A stretch of DNA of 64,000 nt, taken from NCBI RefSeq assembly GCF_900176365.1, contig NZ_FWXY01000003.1:62001-126000 (forward strand), written 5' to 3'. Source of the DNA: Desulfocicer vacuolatum DSM 3385 (GTDB lineage: Bacteria > Desulfobacterota > Desulfobacteria > Desulfobacterales > Desulfobacteraceae). Position numbers and translations under genes: made by a program. Positions 44,316 to 52,903 of the stretch are shown here, piece by piece. The first letter of the stretch is position 1, and each line of letters begins with the position of its first letter. The notes beneath the pieces are model-generated. The model worked only from the letters and a program-made list of their open reading frames with translations, did not search any database and had not been told where the DNA came from.

Positions 44316-45149
44316 TTATTCCACTCCTGCCAAAAACGTAAGTAACCTGCTGGCTACATTTTTTTGTCCTCTTTTGTTTAAATGTCCACCATCATCGCTA
44401 TACCCATCGTACAGAGATAAATATCTTTTGTTTTTTTCTGTAAAATAGACAAGACTCCCATCTGGGCGGGTTGATTGGACTCTGGCAAGATCAAATATGG
44501 GATCAATGCCGTCATAAGCCTCCAGAAGTTTTAAGTTAAACTGGTTTCTTTTAATGTTGGTGGCCATTCCACCCACAGGTTTACCCAATATTTTTTTTAC
44601 CCATGCCTTTGGCCCCCGCTGAATTGCAGTCAAGGGAACAGTAAAATGAACAAAACGGACATGCTGGTATTTAGATTTCATCCAATCCATCTGTTTTTTA
44701 TAATTTGAAAACACTTTTTCGATATCGGTATCCTTATTGAAGTCGATATAACAATATTTATGAAATGCAACATCAACGACACCTTTCTGGTTGGCAGGCT
44801 CTAATATTTTTGCAAAATCTTTTGTTTTTGATTCAGGGTCTTCGTTGGTTCCAATCTTGAAATGTCGTAACTGCCCTGGCAATATATTTAACACCTCTTT
44901 TTTTTCCAGAATTTCCAGCTGAATCTGGGGATTTTCATCCAGCAGTTGTCGAATACCGTCAATAATGTTGTATCCAACAGATTGATGTCCAAAAAAAATT
45001 CTTTTATTTGATAGTTTCTGCCAAGATTCCGGCACATCTTCTCTAAGGTCATCCACAGACGCACCTCCATTATTTTTTTCATAAAAAAAATAAAACAAAA
45101 CAAAACAAATAAAAACAACAAAAGCAATATTTCTAACTTTTAAAAACAT
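44316..45149 (-). CDS. Membrane-anchored SGNH/GDSL hydrolase-like protein
   Basis: 277 residues. The N-terminal helix (IAFVVFICFVLFYFFY) is a likely anchor. IFFGHQSVGYNIIDG carries a Ser at 57 in a block-I-like position, and SDDGGHLNKRGQ near 253-256 supplies the Asp-x-x-His of block V. Relatives act as O-acetylesterases or acetyltransferases on polysaccharides in the periplasm. It is directly upstream of the exosortase, with a 1-bp gap. Known as a recurrent neighbour in exopolysaccharide clusters; the substrate is not known. Confidence 0.8.
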   Translation of the reverse strand: MFLKVRNIAFVVFICFVLFYFFYEKNNGGASVDDLREDVPESWQKLSNKRIFFGHQSVGYNIIDGIRQLLDENPQIQLEILEKKEVLNILPGQLRHFKIGTNEDPESKTKDFAKILEPANQKGVVDVAFHKYCYIDFNKDTDIEKVFSNYKKQMDWMKSKYQHVRFVHFTVPLTAIQRGPKAWVKKILGKPVGGMATNIKRNQFNLKLLEAYDGIDPIFDLARVQSTRPDGSLVYFTEKNKRYLSLYDGYSDDGGHLNKRGQKNVASRLLTFLAGVE

Positions 45150-45559
45150 GTTTGCTCCGATACAAAGTATTTGACAAAGTATGCTTTAATCTATTGGCCC
45201 ATTTTTTTAACATTGACATATTTTAAAGCAACCTCTTTTGGAATCATGATAGTTTCGAGTGCTTTGAACAATAAAAAATTAAAAAATCCAGCATCAATAA
45301 AAACAAAGTATTACAAATATCAGTCGCGACTAAGCCAAGGTTGTGCAAAGCCCTTCGTTCCAATTTTCATTGTTGTTAATGATTACAGCCATATGGGTTA
45401 TAAAAAGCACCCGTTTTATTTGATGACGTCAAATGCGCAGAACTGAATCCATGCCCTTTTTAAAGGAATTATCTATGAGTCCGAAGTTTTCATTTCTCAT
45501 ACCGCATGGAATATTTTCAATTTCAAAGAGACACATTGTGTGGCGTCAAACTGGAAAAC
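45150..45559. other. Intergenic region without a supported gene
   Basis: 410 bp between the SGNH hydrolase and aminotransferase genes, both on the minus strand. It is AT-rich with short open stretches but no convincing coding signal. A 38-codon frame starting at 45475 has AAGGA 7 nt upstream, but it runs into the end of the aminotransferase gene. No hairpin-plus-U terminator was found. A promoter for the SGNH-exosortase-epsI set probably lies here, but I could not pick out matching boxes. Confidence 0.4.
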
Positions 45560-46807
45560 TTATGACTGACGAGGATTTATCATCAATGCCATGATTTCTT
45601 TAAAATTTCCAAGCGAAACAAAAACGTGAACAGGCAAGGTAATTAATGTCCTTGCCACATGGACCGCACCCGGATACGACGTATTTTTAAAATATTCCTT
45701 TAAGGCATCAATACGATGGATGGCATCCGGATATCCCCGCATTATTCCCAGACCTTTTTGATTTCCTTTAAGCACTATCTGTCTTAGCAATTCATCATTG
45801 ACTATCCTTACAGGAAATCGCAACAATGTTTCCTGCTCTTCAAGCTGTTGAAACAGCTTATATCCCTTTTTTTTTTCATCAGTTTCATTGATTTCAAGGG
45901 CAGCCCGGAGCAGACGACTTCCATGGCGACGGGCATGTGCCAGCTGTTTCAACCTCACCTGCCAGTTTCTTGCAAGTCCCGCCTGCAACGAAGACATTTT
46001 TTTCAATGGAAAGGAAATTTCAAAAACCGTTTCCCCTAATTTTAAAAAGGGAAGTGATTTAGGCAGCCAGAAGAATGCCGGATGCATAAACACATTCAAC
46101 GCCACAGAATAGACAAACAATTTTAAAATTTCAAACAGACGATAGTCAGGTATGTTGTCAATTGCTCCTTGAATCTGCTTTGCAAGAATGCTGTTATCTG
46201 TTAAAATAATTCCCCCTTCAACGGTGGAAAAGGCTTTTCCTCTCCCCAGGCTGAAAAAACCAGCATCTCCAAAGGTCCCCAATCTTTGTCCCTGTAGCTC
46301 TCCTCCCATGGCCTGTGCTGCATCCTCTATCATTAAGACCCCATGCTCGGCTGTTATTTCTCTTGTTCTCTTCACATCCGATGGCACACCAAAAAGATGT
46401 GTGGGAATCACCGCCAGCACACGATTTTCACTGACAGCACTTGCTTTATCTGAAAGGACCTCTTCCAGGCAATTAAAATCAAAATCAAGGGTTGCCGGAT
46501 CAATATCACACAATCGAATCTTTAAACCGGCCCGGCAAATTGCCGACGGAACAGAATAACAGGTGTATGCAGGGATAATCACCTCATTTTTATGGGGATT
46601 CTGTCTATGCAAGGCCTTTAATACAATGGTCAAAGCGGCTTTTCCTGATGAGAGTAAAAAGCAGTGATTCACGTTGAAGTCGGCAGTCAATTCTGCTTCA
46701 AATCGCCGAATCTCCCGTTCACCTCTGACAAGCCCTCTTACGCCGGAAATAATATCCGCAAGTTTAATGGGGGCCGCCGCAGGGGGCAGCGTTCGTCCTA
46801 TGCGCAT
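45560..46807 (-). CDS. DegT/DnrJ/EryC1-type PLP aminotransferase
   Basis: 415 residues. LLSSGKAALTIVLKAL, EVIIPAYTCYSVPSAI, VLMIEDAAQAMGG, and the PLP lysine in SLGRGKAFSTVEGGIILT fit the sugar-aminotransferase family, which makes amino sugars by transfer to a nucleotide-linked ketosugar. The sequence SLGRGK differs from the usual SF(S/H)xxK but keeps the Lys. It may also act on another carbonyl compound. Three bp follow the FemAB gene, so the two are co-transcribed. Confidence 0.88.
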   Translation of the reverse strand: MRIGRTLPPAAAPIKLADIISGVRGLVRGEREIRRFEAELTADFNVNHCFLLSSGKAALTIVLKALHRQNPHKNEVIIPAYTCYSVPSAICRAGLKIRLCDIDPATLDFDFNCLEEVLSDKASAVSENRVLAVIPTHLFGVPSDVKRTREITAEHGVLMIEDAAQAMGGELQGQRLGTFGDAGFFSLGRGKAFSTVEGGIILTDNSILAKQIQGAIDNIPDYRLFEILKLFVYSVALNVFMHPAFFWLPKSLPFLKLGETVFEISFPLKKMSSLQAGLARNWQVRLKQLAHARRHGSRLLRAALEINETDEKKKGYKLFQQLEEQETLLRFPVRIVNDELLRQIVLKGNQKGLGIMRGYPDAIHRIDALKEYFKNTSYPGAVHVARTLITLPVHVFVSLGNFKEIMALMINPRQS

Positions 46808-46810
46808 CCG

Positions 46811-47884
46811 TTACAATCCGATATATTTTCTAATCATTGGCCCGAATAAGGCTGTTACTGAGACAGGTAACTTCTGCCAGTATTGAATGGCTCTTTCGAA
46901 TTTAGATTTGTTCGATACCGCCATTTCAGAGCGATTGTCATTGAGATGAATCCGATACCAGTACAGTAGCTTCGGTTGAGCACCCCACTGCCGTTTAAAT
47001 CGATAGGTTCCCTCTCCGGGGGATGATCGTCCAAAATCAAACCGCTTATATCCACACTCACAGGCATATTCCAGCATAGTCCAGTATAAGAGCATATTGG
47101 GACTCAAATGGCTGTATTTCCGCAAAGAAGAAGCCCAAGGATTCTCCAGGGTAGTTTTAAAACCAGAAATAATGCTTGCCGCGCAAGGGATGTTGCCTTT
47201 TTGAACAATAACAACTCTTGTATTTTCATGGAATTGTTCCAGGACATTCTGAAACAATGTCCTGGCATGTACAGGAGAGCCAAGATCCCGCATGTTGATT
47301 AAAAAAACCTGATAAAATTTGTCAAGTAATTCGATGCCACCGATTTGGGCTTTAAGGCCCGCCTTCAGAGGCCTCTTAATCTGACTTCTCAGTTTGGATT
47401 TAAAGGACTTCATCAAAGCAAAGGACGAGTCAGGCAAATCAAGAAGCATGCGAACCTTATTTTTTTCCAAATCCCACGCCACTGAGTCTATCAAAGAAAT
47501 CTCTTTAAAGCAGGAGTTCGAACAGGTATGGCGAAGTTCCACATCTTTTACTTTCAATGCCTTGCCCAGTGTAACGGCTTGACTAAGCAGAGCTTTTTCC
47601 GTCTCTTCATCATTTGCCAGAACACCCGCCATATCAAAAAAGGGCAATGATATTAACGCCCTCCCAAAAACAAAATGATTGAGATGTACCAGGGGAAGCA
47701 CGCCTTTCACCTGATCCTCACTCTTATCAAATGCAGCCAGGTAGTATGTCTTATGACCATAGGTACGTTCTATTACGGCCTTCCACAAAAACATATGATA
47801 TAAAGTTGCTTCATGATGGCTAAGCACGTATCGATCCCATAATGGGGCGTGTTGTTGTTGAAACAGGCTTAGATTTATTGTCAT
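46811..47884 (-). CDS. FemAB-like GNAT-fold protein, PEP-CTERM-associated type
   Basis: 357 residues. RYVLSHHEATLYHMFLWKAVIERTYGHKTYYLAAF, MKSFKSKLRSQIKRPLKAGLKAQIGG and the C-terminal ECGYKRFDFGRSSPGEGTYRFKRQWGAQPKLLYWY are typical of FemAB-related proteins of exosortase loci. FemAB enzymes transfer amino acids to peptidoglycan or other acceptors; in these loci the acceptor is unknown. The ATG at 47884 has GGA 8 nt upstream. A longer frame to 48001 would include part of the R3 repeat and looks unlike the family, so I reject it. Confidence 0.9.
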   Translation of the reverse strand: MTINLSLFQQQHAPLWDRYVLSHHEATLYHMFLWKAVIERTYGHKTYYLAAFDKSEDQVKGVLPLVHLNHFVFGRALISLPFFDMAGVLANDEETEKALLSQAVTLGKALKVKDVELRHTCSNSCFKEISLIDSVAWDLEKNKVRMLLDLPDSSFALMKSFKSKLRSQIKRPLKAGLKAQIGGIELLDKFYQVFLINMRDLGSPVHARTLFQNVLEQFHENTRVVIVQKGNIPCAASIISGFKTTLENPWASSLRKYSHLSPNMLLYWTMLEYACECGYKRFDFGRSSPGEGTYRFKRQWGAQPKLLYWYRIHLNDNRSEMAVSNKSKFERAIQYWQKLPVSVTALFGPMIRKYIGL

Positions 47885-47971
47885 ATTTATTCCATAAATC
47901 AGGGAAATAACCTCTTCCCCTATCAATCCATCCCCACAGATAAGCAATGTGAGCTTGGTCATAACGTGGGT

Positions 47972-48076
47972 CATTTTGTGATAAAATTTTAGCGATAGCA
48001 ATTAATGGTTGTAATTACAGTAGCTTTGCGACCAATAAAATTTTATCTAACGTATAGTGGCCCAGCTTGTGATCAA
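47972..48076 (-). repeat. Palindromic repeat R3, copy b
   Basis: 105 bp, reverse complement of 23826-23930 with about ten differences. It occupies most of the gap between the deacetylase and FemAB genes. It has AT-rich inverted arms (GATAAAATTTTA) and a central TGTAATTACA. Weaker similarity extends about 20 bp into 47950-47971. Confidence 0.85.
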
Positions 48077-48101
48077 TCCCGTATTATTCAAAGCTCTCGA
48101 A

Positions 48102-48953
48102 TCATAGGCCCAGAAATCCAGAACAAGTTTTAAAATCACAATATGAAAAAGACCTTATCAACTTCGTAAGTTTCTCTTGAGTATCAGCAAGGTTGATATA
48201 ATGTCTAAACCGAAATCCCCCATGGGCCTGGTTGACCCGGGGCTGATCCGGGTCCAGCTCCCAAGGATGGATATAAAACACATAGGCTGCCTGCTTTTTT
48301 AATATCCATCGAACTCCTTGTTTGATAGCAAAAAAAGGCAACAGCCTGAAATATCCCCCGCCCCCCATAGGAATAACTTGATCTGACAGCACAAGATTGC
48401 TCACCGGAAGTTCATGAAAGGCATCTGAAAGTCTAAGGGAGATACCATTGACATGCTTCCGATCTGTATCAATAATGCCGTAACGTCCATGCCTGTTAAA
48501 AGAGTTATAGCTTGAATCATAGAGATAACCACTCTGCTCAACAATGTTAAGGATTTTATCATTAATAGCAAAACTTGGAGCCCGATACCCAACCACGGGA
48601 AGGCTAATAATATCCTCAAGCAATTTCCTGCTTCGGACCAGATCATGGAAAAGAGCCTTGTCAGTCATTTTTGTACACAATTCATGGTCAACCCCATGGG
48701 AAGCCACTTCATGCCCCCGGTTTGCGATCTCTTTCACAAGGTCTGGACATTTCCGGGCAATCCAACCCAGTATGAAAAAAGTGGCCCGAACTTTGCCTCC
48801 AGACACCCCGTCAAACAAATCCAACAGGCGATGACAGTTCTGTTCCACCCTGAGTTCCCGACTATGCCAGGAGGATCTGGCAATCCACGGTTTAAAGTTT
48901 TCCACCTGGAACCAGTCTTCCACATCCACGGTGATCAGGATGGTATCAGTCAT
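48102..48953 (-). CDS. Polysaccharide deacetylase, exosortase-system type
   Basis: 283 residues. It starts TDTILITVDVEDWFQVENF, the usual start of the PEP-CTERM-associated deacetylase with DUF3473 C-terminus. Motifs include TFFILGWIARKCPDL, HEVASHGVDHELC (metal histidines), YRAPSFAIND and FYIHPWELDPDQPR. It would deacetylate the polymer or its precursor. The ATG at 48953 overlaps the barrel-gene stop by 8 bp; a longer frame to 49121 lies inside that gene and is not credible. Confidence 0.93.
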   Translation of the reverse strand: MTDTILITVDVEDWFQVENFKPWIARSSWHSRELRVEQNCHRLLDLFDGVSGGKVRATFFILGWIARKCPDLVKEIANRGHEVASHGVDHELCTKMTDKALFHDLVRSRKLLEDIISLPVVGYRAPSFAINDKILNIVEQSGYLYDSSYNSFNRHGRYGIIDTDRKHVNGISLRLSDAFHELPVSNLVLSDQVIPMGGGGYFRLLPFFAIKQGVRWILKKQAAYVFYIHPWELDPDQPRVNQAHGGFRFRHYINLADTQEKLTKLIRSFSYCDFKTCSGFLGL

Positions 48954-50379
48954 TGTAAATTCTCTGCTGGAGTTCATTCCGGGTGAGATCTTCCCGCTGA
49001 CCGCCCATCTCATAGGTGGGATGTACCTGGATGGTAACAGTGCCACGGTGTTCCTGAAAATCATCCCGCAGGGAAGAATCCGTGGTAAAATTTTCATATC
49101 CATAGGAAAAGACGATATCACCCCAGGCCCAGGGAGACCAGGTCAGCCCGGCTCCGCCCTGCCAGGAGGTATCAATGCGGTCCACAACTGGCTCTATAAA
49201 CTCATCCCTGACATATGCCCCCCGGAGTGTGGCGGCCAGATGCTGTTGCATCTGCCAAGTGAACAAAAATCCAGCCTGATAATAAATCTGGAATCCCAGC
49301 TCGGCGGAATCATCACTGGTGGGATCAATGCCACTGGCAGCGGTGAAAAGTATTCGGGCATGACGACTCAAATCAACGCCTTTGAACACATTGACGTCCG
49401 CAAAAAATCGTCCGTCATTCTCGGTGCCCCACTCTTGGAAAATATAACCGGCACCCAGAGAGACTCCCATATCTTCGGAGACATCCCACTCAACCCCCAT
49501 GGAAGGAATATACATATTGACGTCGTTGAGCTCCCGCTGGCTGTAAATATGCTCGTATTTAATGTAGCTTAGAAATCTTGGAGAAAGACGCCGCAAAAGC
49601 CGAAGATTCGCGGTCCAGGTATCCACATCACTGTCTTGAAAATCATACTGGGTTGTTTCATATTCTACAGTGCTGTCCATTCCCCATTGGTTGGAGAACC
49701 AGTACCCCAGAGAGGAGGCAGCACTGTATTCCTGGTAATCATCCAGCACTGGGGGCTCATAATCCACATTGGAGTAATTCAAATAAAGCCCTATCTGGTT
49801 GTTTTGACTAAATCGATGGACCACATTCACAGATCCACCATAATCAGTGTGCTCCCGATACTCTCCGGTGAGCTGACGTCGCTCATAGGCATCCGCATAA
49901 GTCCCCCCCATCACCACACTGGTTTTATCTGTGATATACAAAGTGGTGCTGAAGCGGCCCGTGTGTTCCCAGGATTCATTGAGCACATCGCGATCATGCC
50001 CGTCATAATTAAAACTCATATCCATCACTACCCGACGGGAGGCCTGGACATGGGCCTGGAGAGAAGCATTGTGTTCCAGAGAATTTTCTTCATCATCAAT
50101 GCTGCTTCGGTCATTGTATTCGGGATTATAGGTGACGGTCACCGTGGAATTTTCCTGGATAAATCGAAGAGACAATGCTGTGCCATAAGTGGTATAGTAC
50201 TCCTCATTTTTATTGAATTCGCTCTGGTCCGCATTATCAGTATAATGACCGGACACATAGAGAATGGGATAAAAGACTGTTTTCAATGCACCCACAGCCA
50301 TTTTAATATTCGCAAAAAACAGAAGACTGCCTGTCAGTAGACAAATTAAAAACAGATTAACCGATCTGGATATGTTCAT
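48946..50379 (-). CDS. Outer-membrane beta-barrel protein of the exopolysaccharide cluster
   Basis: 477 residues. A signal peptide (LFLICLLTGSLLFFANIKMAVG) is followed by alternating amphipathic strands rich in Tyr/Asp/Ser (VSGHYTDNADQSEF, TVTYNPEYNDRSS, FNYDGHDRDVLNESWEHTGRF, IGLYLNYSNVDYEP), giving about 16 or more strands. This matches the uncharacterised outer-membrane proteins of PEP-CTERM loci. It may be the outer-membrane exit pore or a receptor for the polymer. It lies between the Wza-like and deacetylase genes, and its stop overlaps the next start. Confidence 0.85.
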   Translation of the reverse strand: MNISRSVNLFLICLLTGSLLFFANIKMAVGALKTVFYPILYVSGHYTDNADQSEFNKNEEYYTTYGTALSLRFIQENSTVTVTYNPEYNDRSSIDDEENSLEHNASLQAHVQASRRVVMDMSFNYDGHDRDVLNESWEHTGRFSTTLYITDKTSVVMGGTYADAYERRQLTGEYREHTDYGGSVNVVHRFSQNNQIGLYLNYSNVDYEPPVLDDYQEYSAASSLGYWFSNQWGMDSTVEYETTQYDFQDSDVDTWTANLRLLRRLSPRFLSYIKYEHIYSQRELNDVNMYIPSMGVEWDVSEDMGVSLGAGYIFQEWGTENDGRFFADVNVFKGVDLSRHARILFTAASGIDPTSDDSAELGFQIYYQAGFLFTWQMQQHLAATLRGAYVRDEFIEPVVDRIDTSWQGGAGLTWSPWAWGDIVFSYGYENFTTDSSLRDDFQEHRGTVTIQVHPTYEMGGQREDLTRNELQQRIYND

Positions 50380-50530
50380 TTATATTTACCACTCTCCATG
50401 CAATAAGTTCCTCGTGGACACAAACATAGCTTCATCAAAGTATAGCTGGCCTCCCCCAAAAATGATTTTCTGGGATTGGATAAATTCTGAAGTGAAATCA
50501 GGCCAACCTTGTTGACGCTGTAAAATTCTT

Positions 50531-50554
50531 CTTATAACAGAACGTTATTATAAG
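50531..50554 (-). other. Short hairpin in the 50380-50591 intergenic gap
   Basis: CTTATAA and TTATAAG arms (with one extra base) form a seven-pair hairpin about 40 nt after the Wza-like stop. It could be an attenuating or processing site between that gene and the barrel gene. It has no U-run, so I do not call it a terminator. No other signal is seen in this gap. Confidence 0.3.
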
Positions 50555-50591
50555 CCCCCAGCAAGGTAGTTTTGATCCCTTTGGCCGGAAG

Positions 50592-51170
50592 CTACGGAAC
50601 AATAATGGTATCATCCGCTTGAATACGAACATTGCCTTCCAAATTTTTTCCCTTTAAAAACCCCTTGTAATTAATCCTATATATCTGATCTTTACCATCC
50701 ACGCGCCGGATGAGTCGAATCTCATCCTTGGCCGCCCACTCAGTGAACCCTCCGGCAACGGCAAAAGCCTGCATCACAGTAAGATTTTTTTCAATGGGAT
50801 ACTCTCCGATGCGTTGCACTTCCCCCAGCACATAGTATCGCTGACTCACCGGATGAACCAAAATCACCGTAACAATGGGAGATTCCACATAGCCTGCCAG
50901 ACGATCCTCCAGAACTTTTTTCAGCATCATGGTGGACAATCCCGCAGCCTGAACATCATTGACCAATGGGAAAGTAATCTTCCCATCCAGACGCACAGTT
51001 GCAGCTTCCACAGAAAGGTCAGGTTCCTTCCAGGTAAAAATTCTCAACACATCGCCATGACCTATGATATAGGCATTATCGGACTTTTCCGCCGGACTGG
51101 CCATGGCCATATATCCAGTAATGAAAATCAACACCCCCATCCCACACACAATTTTTTTTATCATTCCCAT
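50592..51170 (-). CDS. Wza-like polysaccharide export protein, short form
   Basis: 192 residues. A signal peptide (VLIFITGYMAMASPAE) is followed by the Poly_export domain (AYIIGHGDVLRIFTWKEPDLSVEAATVRLDGKITFPLVNDVQAAGLS) and one SLBB-like domain (QRYYVLGEVQRIGEYPIEKNLTVMQAFAVAGGFTEWAAK). It lacks the long C-terminal pore part of Wza, so it may form a periplasmic ring while the adjacent beta-barrel protein makes the outer-membrane pore. AAGGAG lies 7 nt upstream. The structured leader at 51195-51265 precedes it. Confidence 0.93.
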   Translation of the reverse strand: MGMIKKIVCGMGVLIFITGYMAMASPAEKSDNAYIIGHGDVLRIFTWKEPDLSVEAATVRLDGKITFPLVNDVQAAGLSTMMLKKVLEDRLAGYVESPIVTVILVHPVSQRYYVLGEVQRIGEYPIEKNLTVMQAFAVAGGFTEWAAKDEIRLIRRVDGKDQIYRINYKGFLKGKNLEGNVRIQADDTIIVP

Positions 51171-51194
51171 TTTTTCTCCTTTTTTCAGCCCCCA

Positions 51195-51265
51195 TTACGA
51201 CACATAGCTCCGCACTTTGAGTTACATGACCTCCCATTTAGGAGGATGTCTTCACATGTCGTAAA
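51195..51265 (-). promoter_or_regulatory. Structured leader RNA candidate upstream of the Wza-like gene
   Basis: Read on the minus strand, an outer stem TTACGACA/TGTCGTAA (8 perfect pairs) encloses a second hairpin (CCTCC, loop TAAATG, GGAGG, with ACAT/ATGT below it) and a short CTC/GAG stem. Together they form a three-way junction of 71 nt. It ends about 25 nt before the start codon, in the position of a riboswitch or translational attenuator. No known class is recognised; c-di-GMP classes I and II do not fit. Confidence 0.45.
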
Positions 51266-51346
51266 AAACGCAGTCGCTTTCAACCCACGGCTTAATCGAA
51301 ATAAAACACAAATAAAACAGCAATGTAAAGGTTAAGATGTTGAGTA

Positions 51347-52741
51347 CTATCTTGCGCCCCGACCAAAGAGAACTGTCTTGATGGTTCGCATAAGAATAAC
51401 CATATCAATGAGGCAGGATAAATTTTTAATATAAAAAAGATCATACCCCAATTTTTCCATGGTGTCCTCCATTGAAGCGCCGTAATCATACAAAATCTGT
51501 GCCCACCCGGTTATACCCGGTTTTACCTCAAAGCGGGCCATATAATATGGAATTTCTTTTTCAAGTTGGTCAACAAAGTATTGCCTCTCGGGCCGGGGTC
51601 CCACCAGGCTCATATTACCAATAAAAACATTCCATAACTGGGGTAGCTCATCCAGCCGACACCAGCGCATGAATCGTCCCATACGCGTAATACGGGAATC
51701 ATTTTCCTGGGCCCATACAGGACCGGTGTTTTTCTCCGCATCGTTGATCATGGATCGAAATTTATACATAATATATACTTTTTTATATTTTCCCACCCGC
51801 TCCTGGCTGAACAGGACCGGTCCCCGGGAGTCCAGCTTAATAAGAACGGCAGTAAGCACACCCACAGGGAAAAGCAACACCAGCAGCAGAGACGAAATAA
51901 CCAAATCCCCTAAACGCTTGCTATAAGCGGTGAGTCTTGAATGGTAAAATCCCCGGGAAAAGATAAGCCAGGAAGGATTGATCTCACAAACCATAAGCTT
52001 GCCGGTTAAGGCCTCATAAAAAGTGTTGCCCTCCAGCACCTCAATGCCGGACACTTTGCAAAGCAGAAGTTCCTCAGTGGGAAATTGTCTCCGTTTATCT
52101 TTAAGGGCCACCACAATTTTACGAACCCCGAATTGTGCCACCACATTGCAAAGTTTTGATTTTTGAGCCAGAAAATAAAATCTATTTGCCACATATTGGT
52201 CAAAAATCTCATGGGTTTCATCTGGAATGACAGCTGTAACAGTGTAACCACAATCAATATTCTTATCTATATGATTCAGAATATTCAAGGCCAGGGGGCT
52301 TGACCCCAGTACAACAATACTTTCATTAAACCATCCCTTTTTAAGAACAAGGATATATAGAAGCCTCCACATAAGAATCAGCAAAATCAGCAACACAATG
52401 GCAAGGGTAAAAACCTGTGTCGCCACAATTGTCATTGGAAAAAACCAGTAAATCAAGCCAAGAAAAATGGCCGCGCTGCCCAGGGCCATCAGCAGACGAA
52501 TTAAAATTTCAGAGACTGAGTTAGAGACGTTTAAATCATAAAGATCAAAGTAATAAAGAGCAAGTTGACAGATAACCGTGATTCCTGAAATCCGAAAAAA
52601 TAAAAAAGAATCTAAGCTCCCTCCATCATTTTGAGACAAACAAACGAAAGATATCAAAATCGAAGAAAAAATAATGACCCCTTCAAAAACAAAAAACAGA
52701 ATATTTCTCACCGGATGATACTGTTTCAGGATATCTATCAC
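51347..52741 (-). CDS. EpsB-like polyprenyl-phosphate sugar-1-phosphate transferase (copy 2)
   Basis: 464 residues from GTG at 52741 (AAGGA 7 nt upstream), starting IDILKQYHPVRNILFFVFE as usual for the family; TTG codons at 52762-52765 are alternatives. Four or five helices, a CoA-binding-like region (SIVVLGSSPLALNILNHI), then the sugar transferase domain (ERVGKYKKVYIMYKFRSM, MSLVGPRPERQ, KPGITGWAQILYDYG). It would add the first sugar-phosphate to undecaprenyl phosphate. The architecture is the same as in the 7219-8562 paralogue; here it lies within the exopolysaccharide cluster, downstream of the kinase gene. Confidence 0.93.
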   Translation of the reverse strand: MIDILKQYHPVRNILFFVFEGVIIFSSILISFVCLSQNDGGSLDSFLFFRISGITVICQLALYYFDLYDLNVSNSVSEILIRLLMALGSAAIFLGLIYWFFPMTIVATQVFTLAIVLLILLILMWRLLYILVLKKGWFNESIVVLGSSPLALNILNHIDKNIDCGYTVTAVIPDETHEIFDQYVANRFYFLAQKSKLCNVVAQFGVRKIVVALKDKRRQFPTEELLLCKVSGIEVLEGNTFYEALTGKLMVCEINPSWLIFSRGFYHSRLTAYSKRLGDLVISSLLLVLLFPVGVLTAVLIKLDSRGPVLFSQERVGKYKKVYIMYKFRSMINDAEKNTGPVWAQENDSRITRMGRFMRWCRLDELPQLWNVFIGNMSLVGPRPERQYFVDQLEKEIPYYMARFEVKPGITGWAQILYDYGASMEDTMEKLGYDLFYIKNLSCLIDMVILMRTIKTVLFGRGAR

Positions 52742-52903
52742 ACTTGGCTTCCTTTTGGACAACAAATTACCGTGATTTTCTTAAGCACTTTAATCACATC
52801 CAGAACTTATACCTACCAGGCAAAGCCAGAAGTAATATCTAAACAATGTACACCAAGCAATATGGATATGAGGTTGTACCAACAGTATTTCACTTGATAT
52901 ATT

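Noticed and set aside
45475-45591. 38-codon plus-strand frame with AAGGA 7 nt before the ATG
   Set aside because: Overlaps the 3' end of the convergent aminotransferase gene and has no similarity that I can see; too short to support.
47885-48001. 39-residue N-terminal extension of the FemAB protein
   Set aside because: Encoded by sequence similar to R3 flanks; the ATG at 47884 has a proper ribosome site and a family-like start.
48931-49572. 213-codon plus-strand frame opposite the beta-barrel gene
   Set aside because: Antisense shadow of the barrel gene; the minus-strand protein has signal peptide and strand pattern, the plus-strand one does not.
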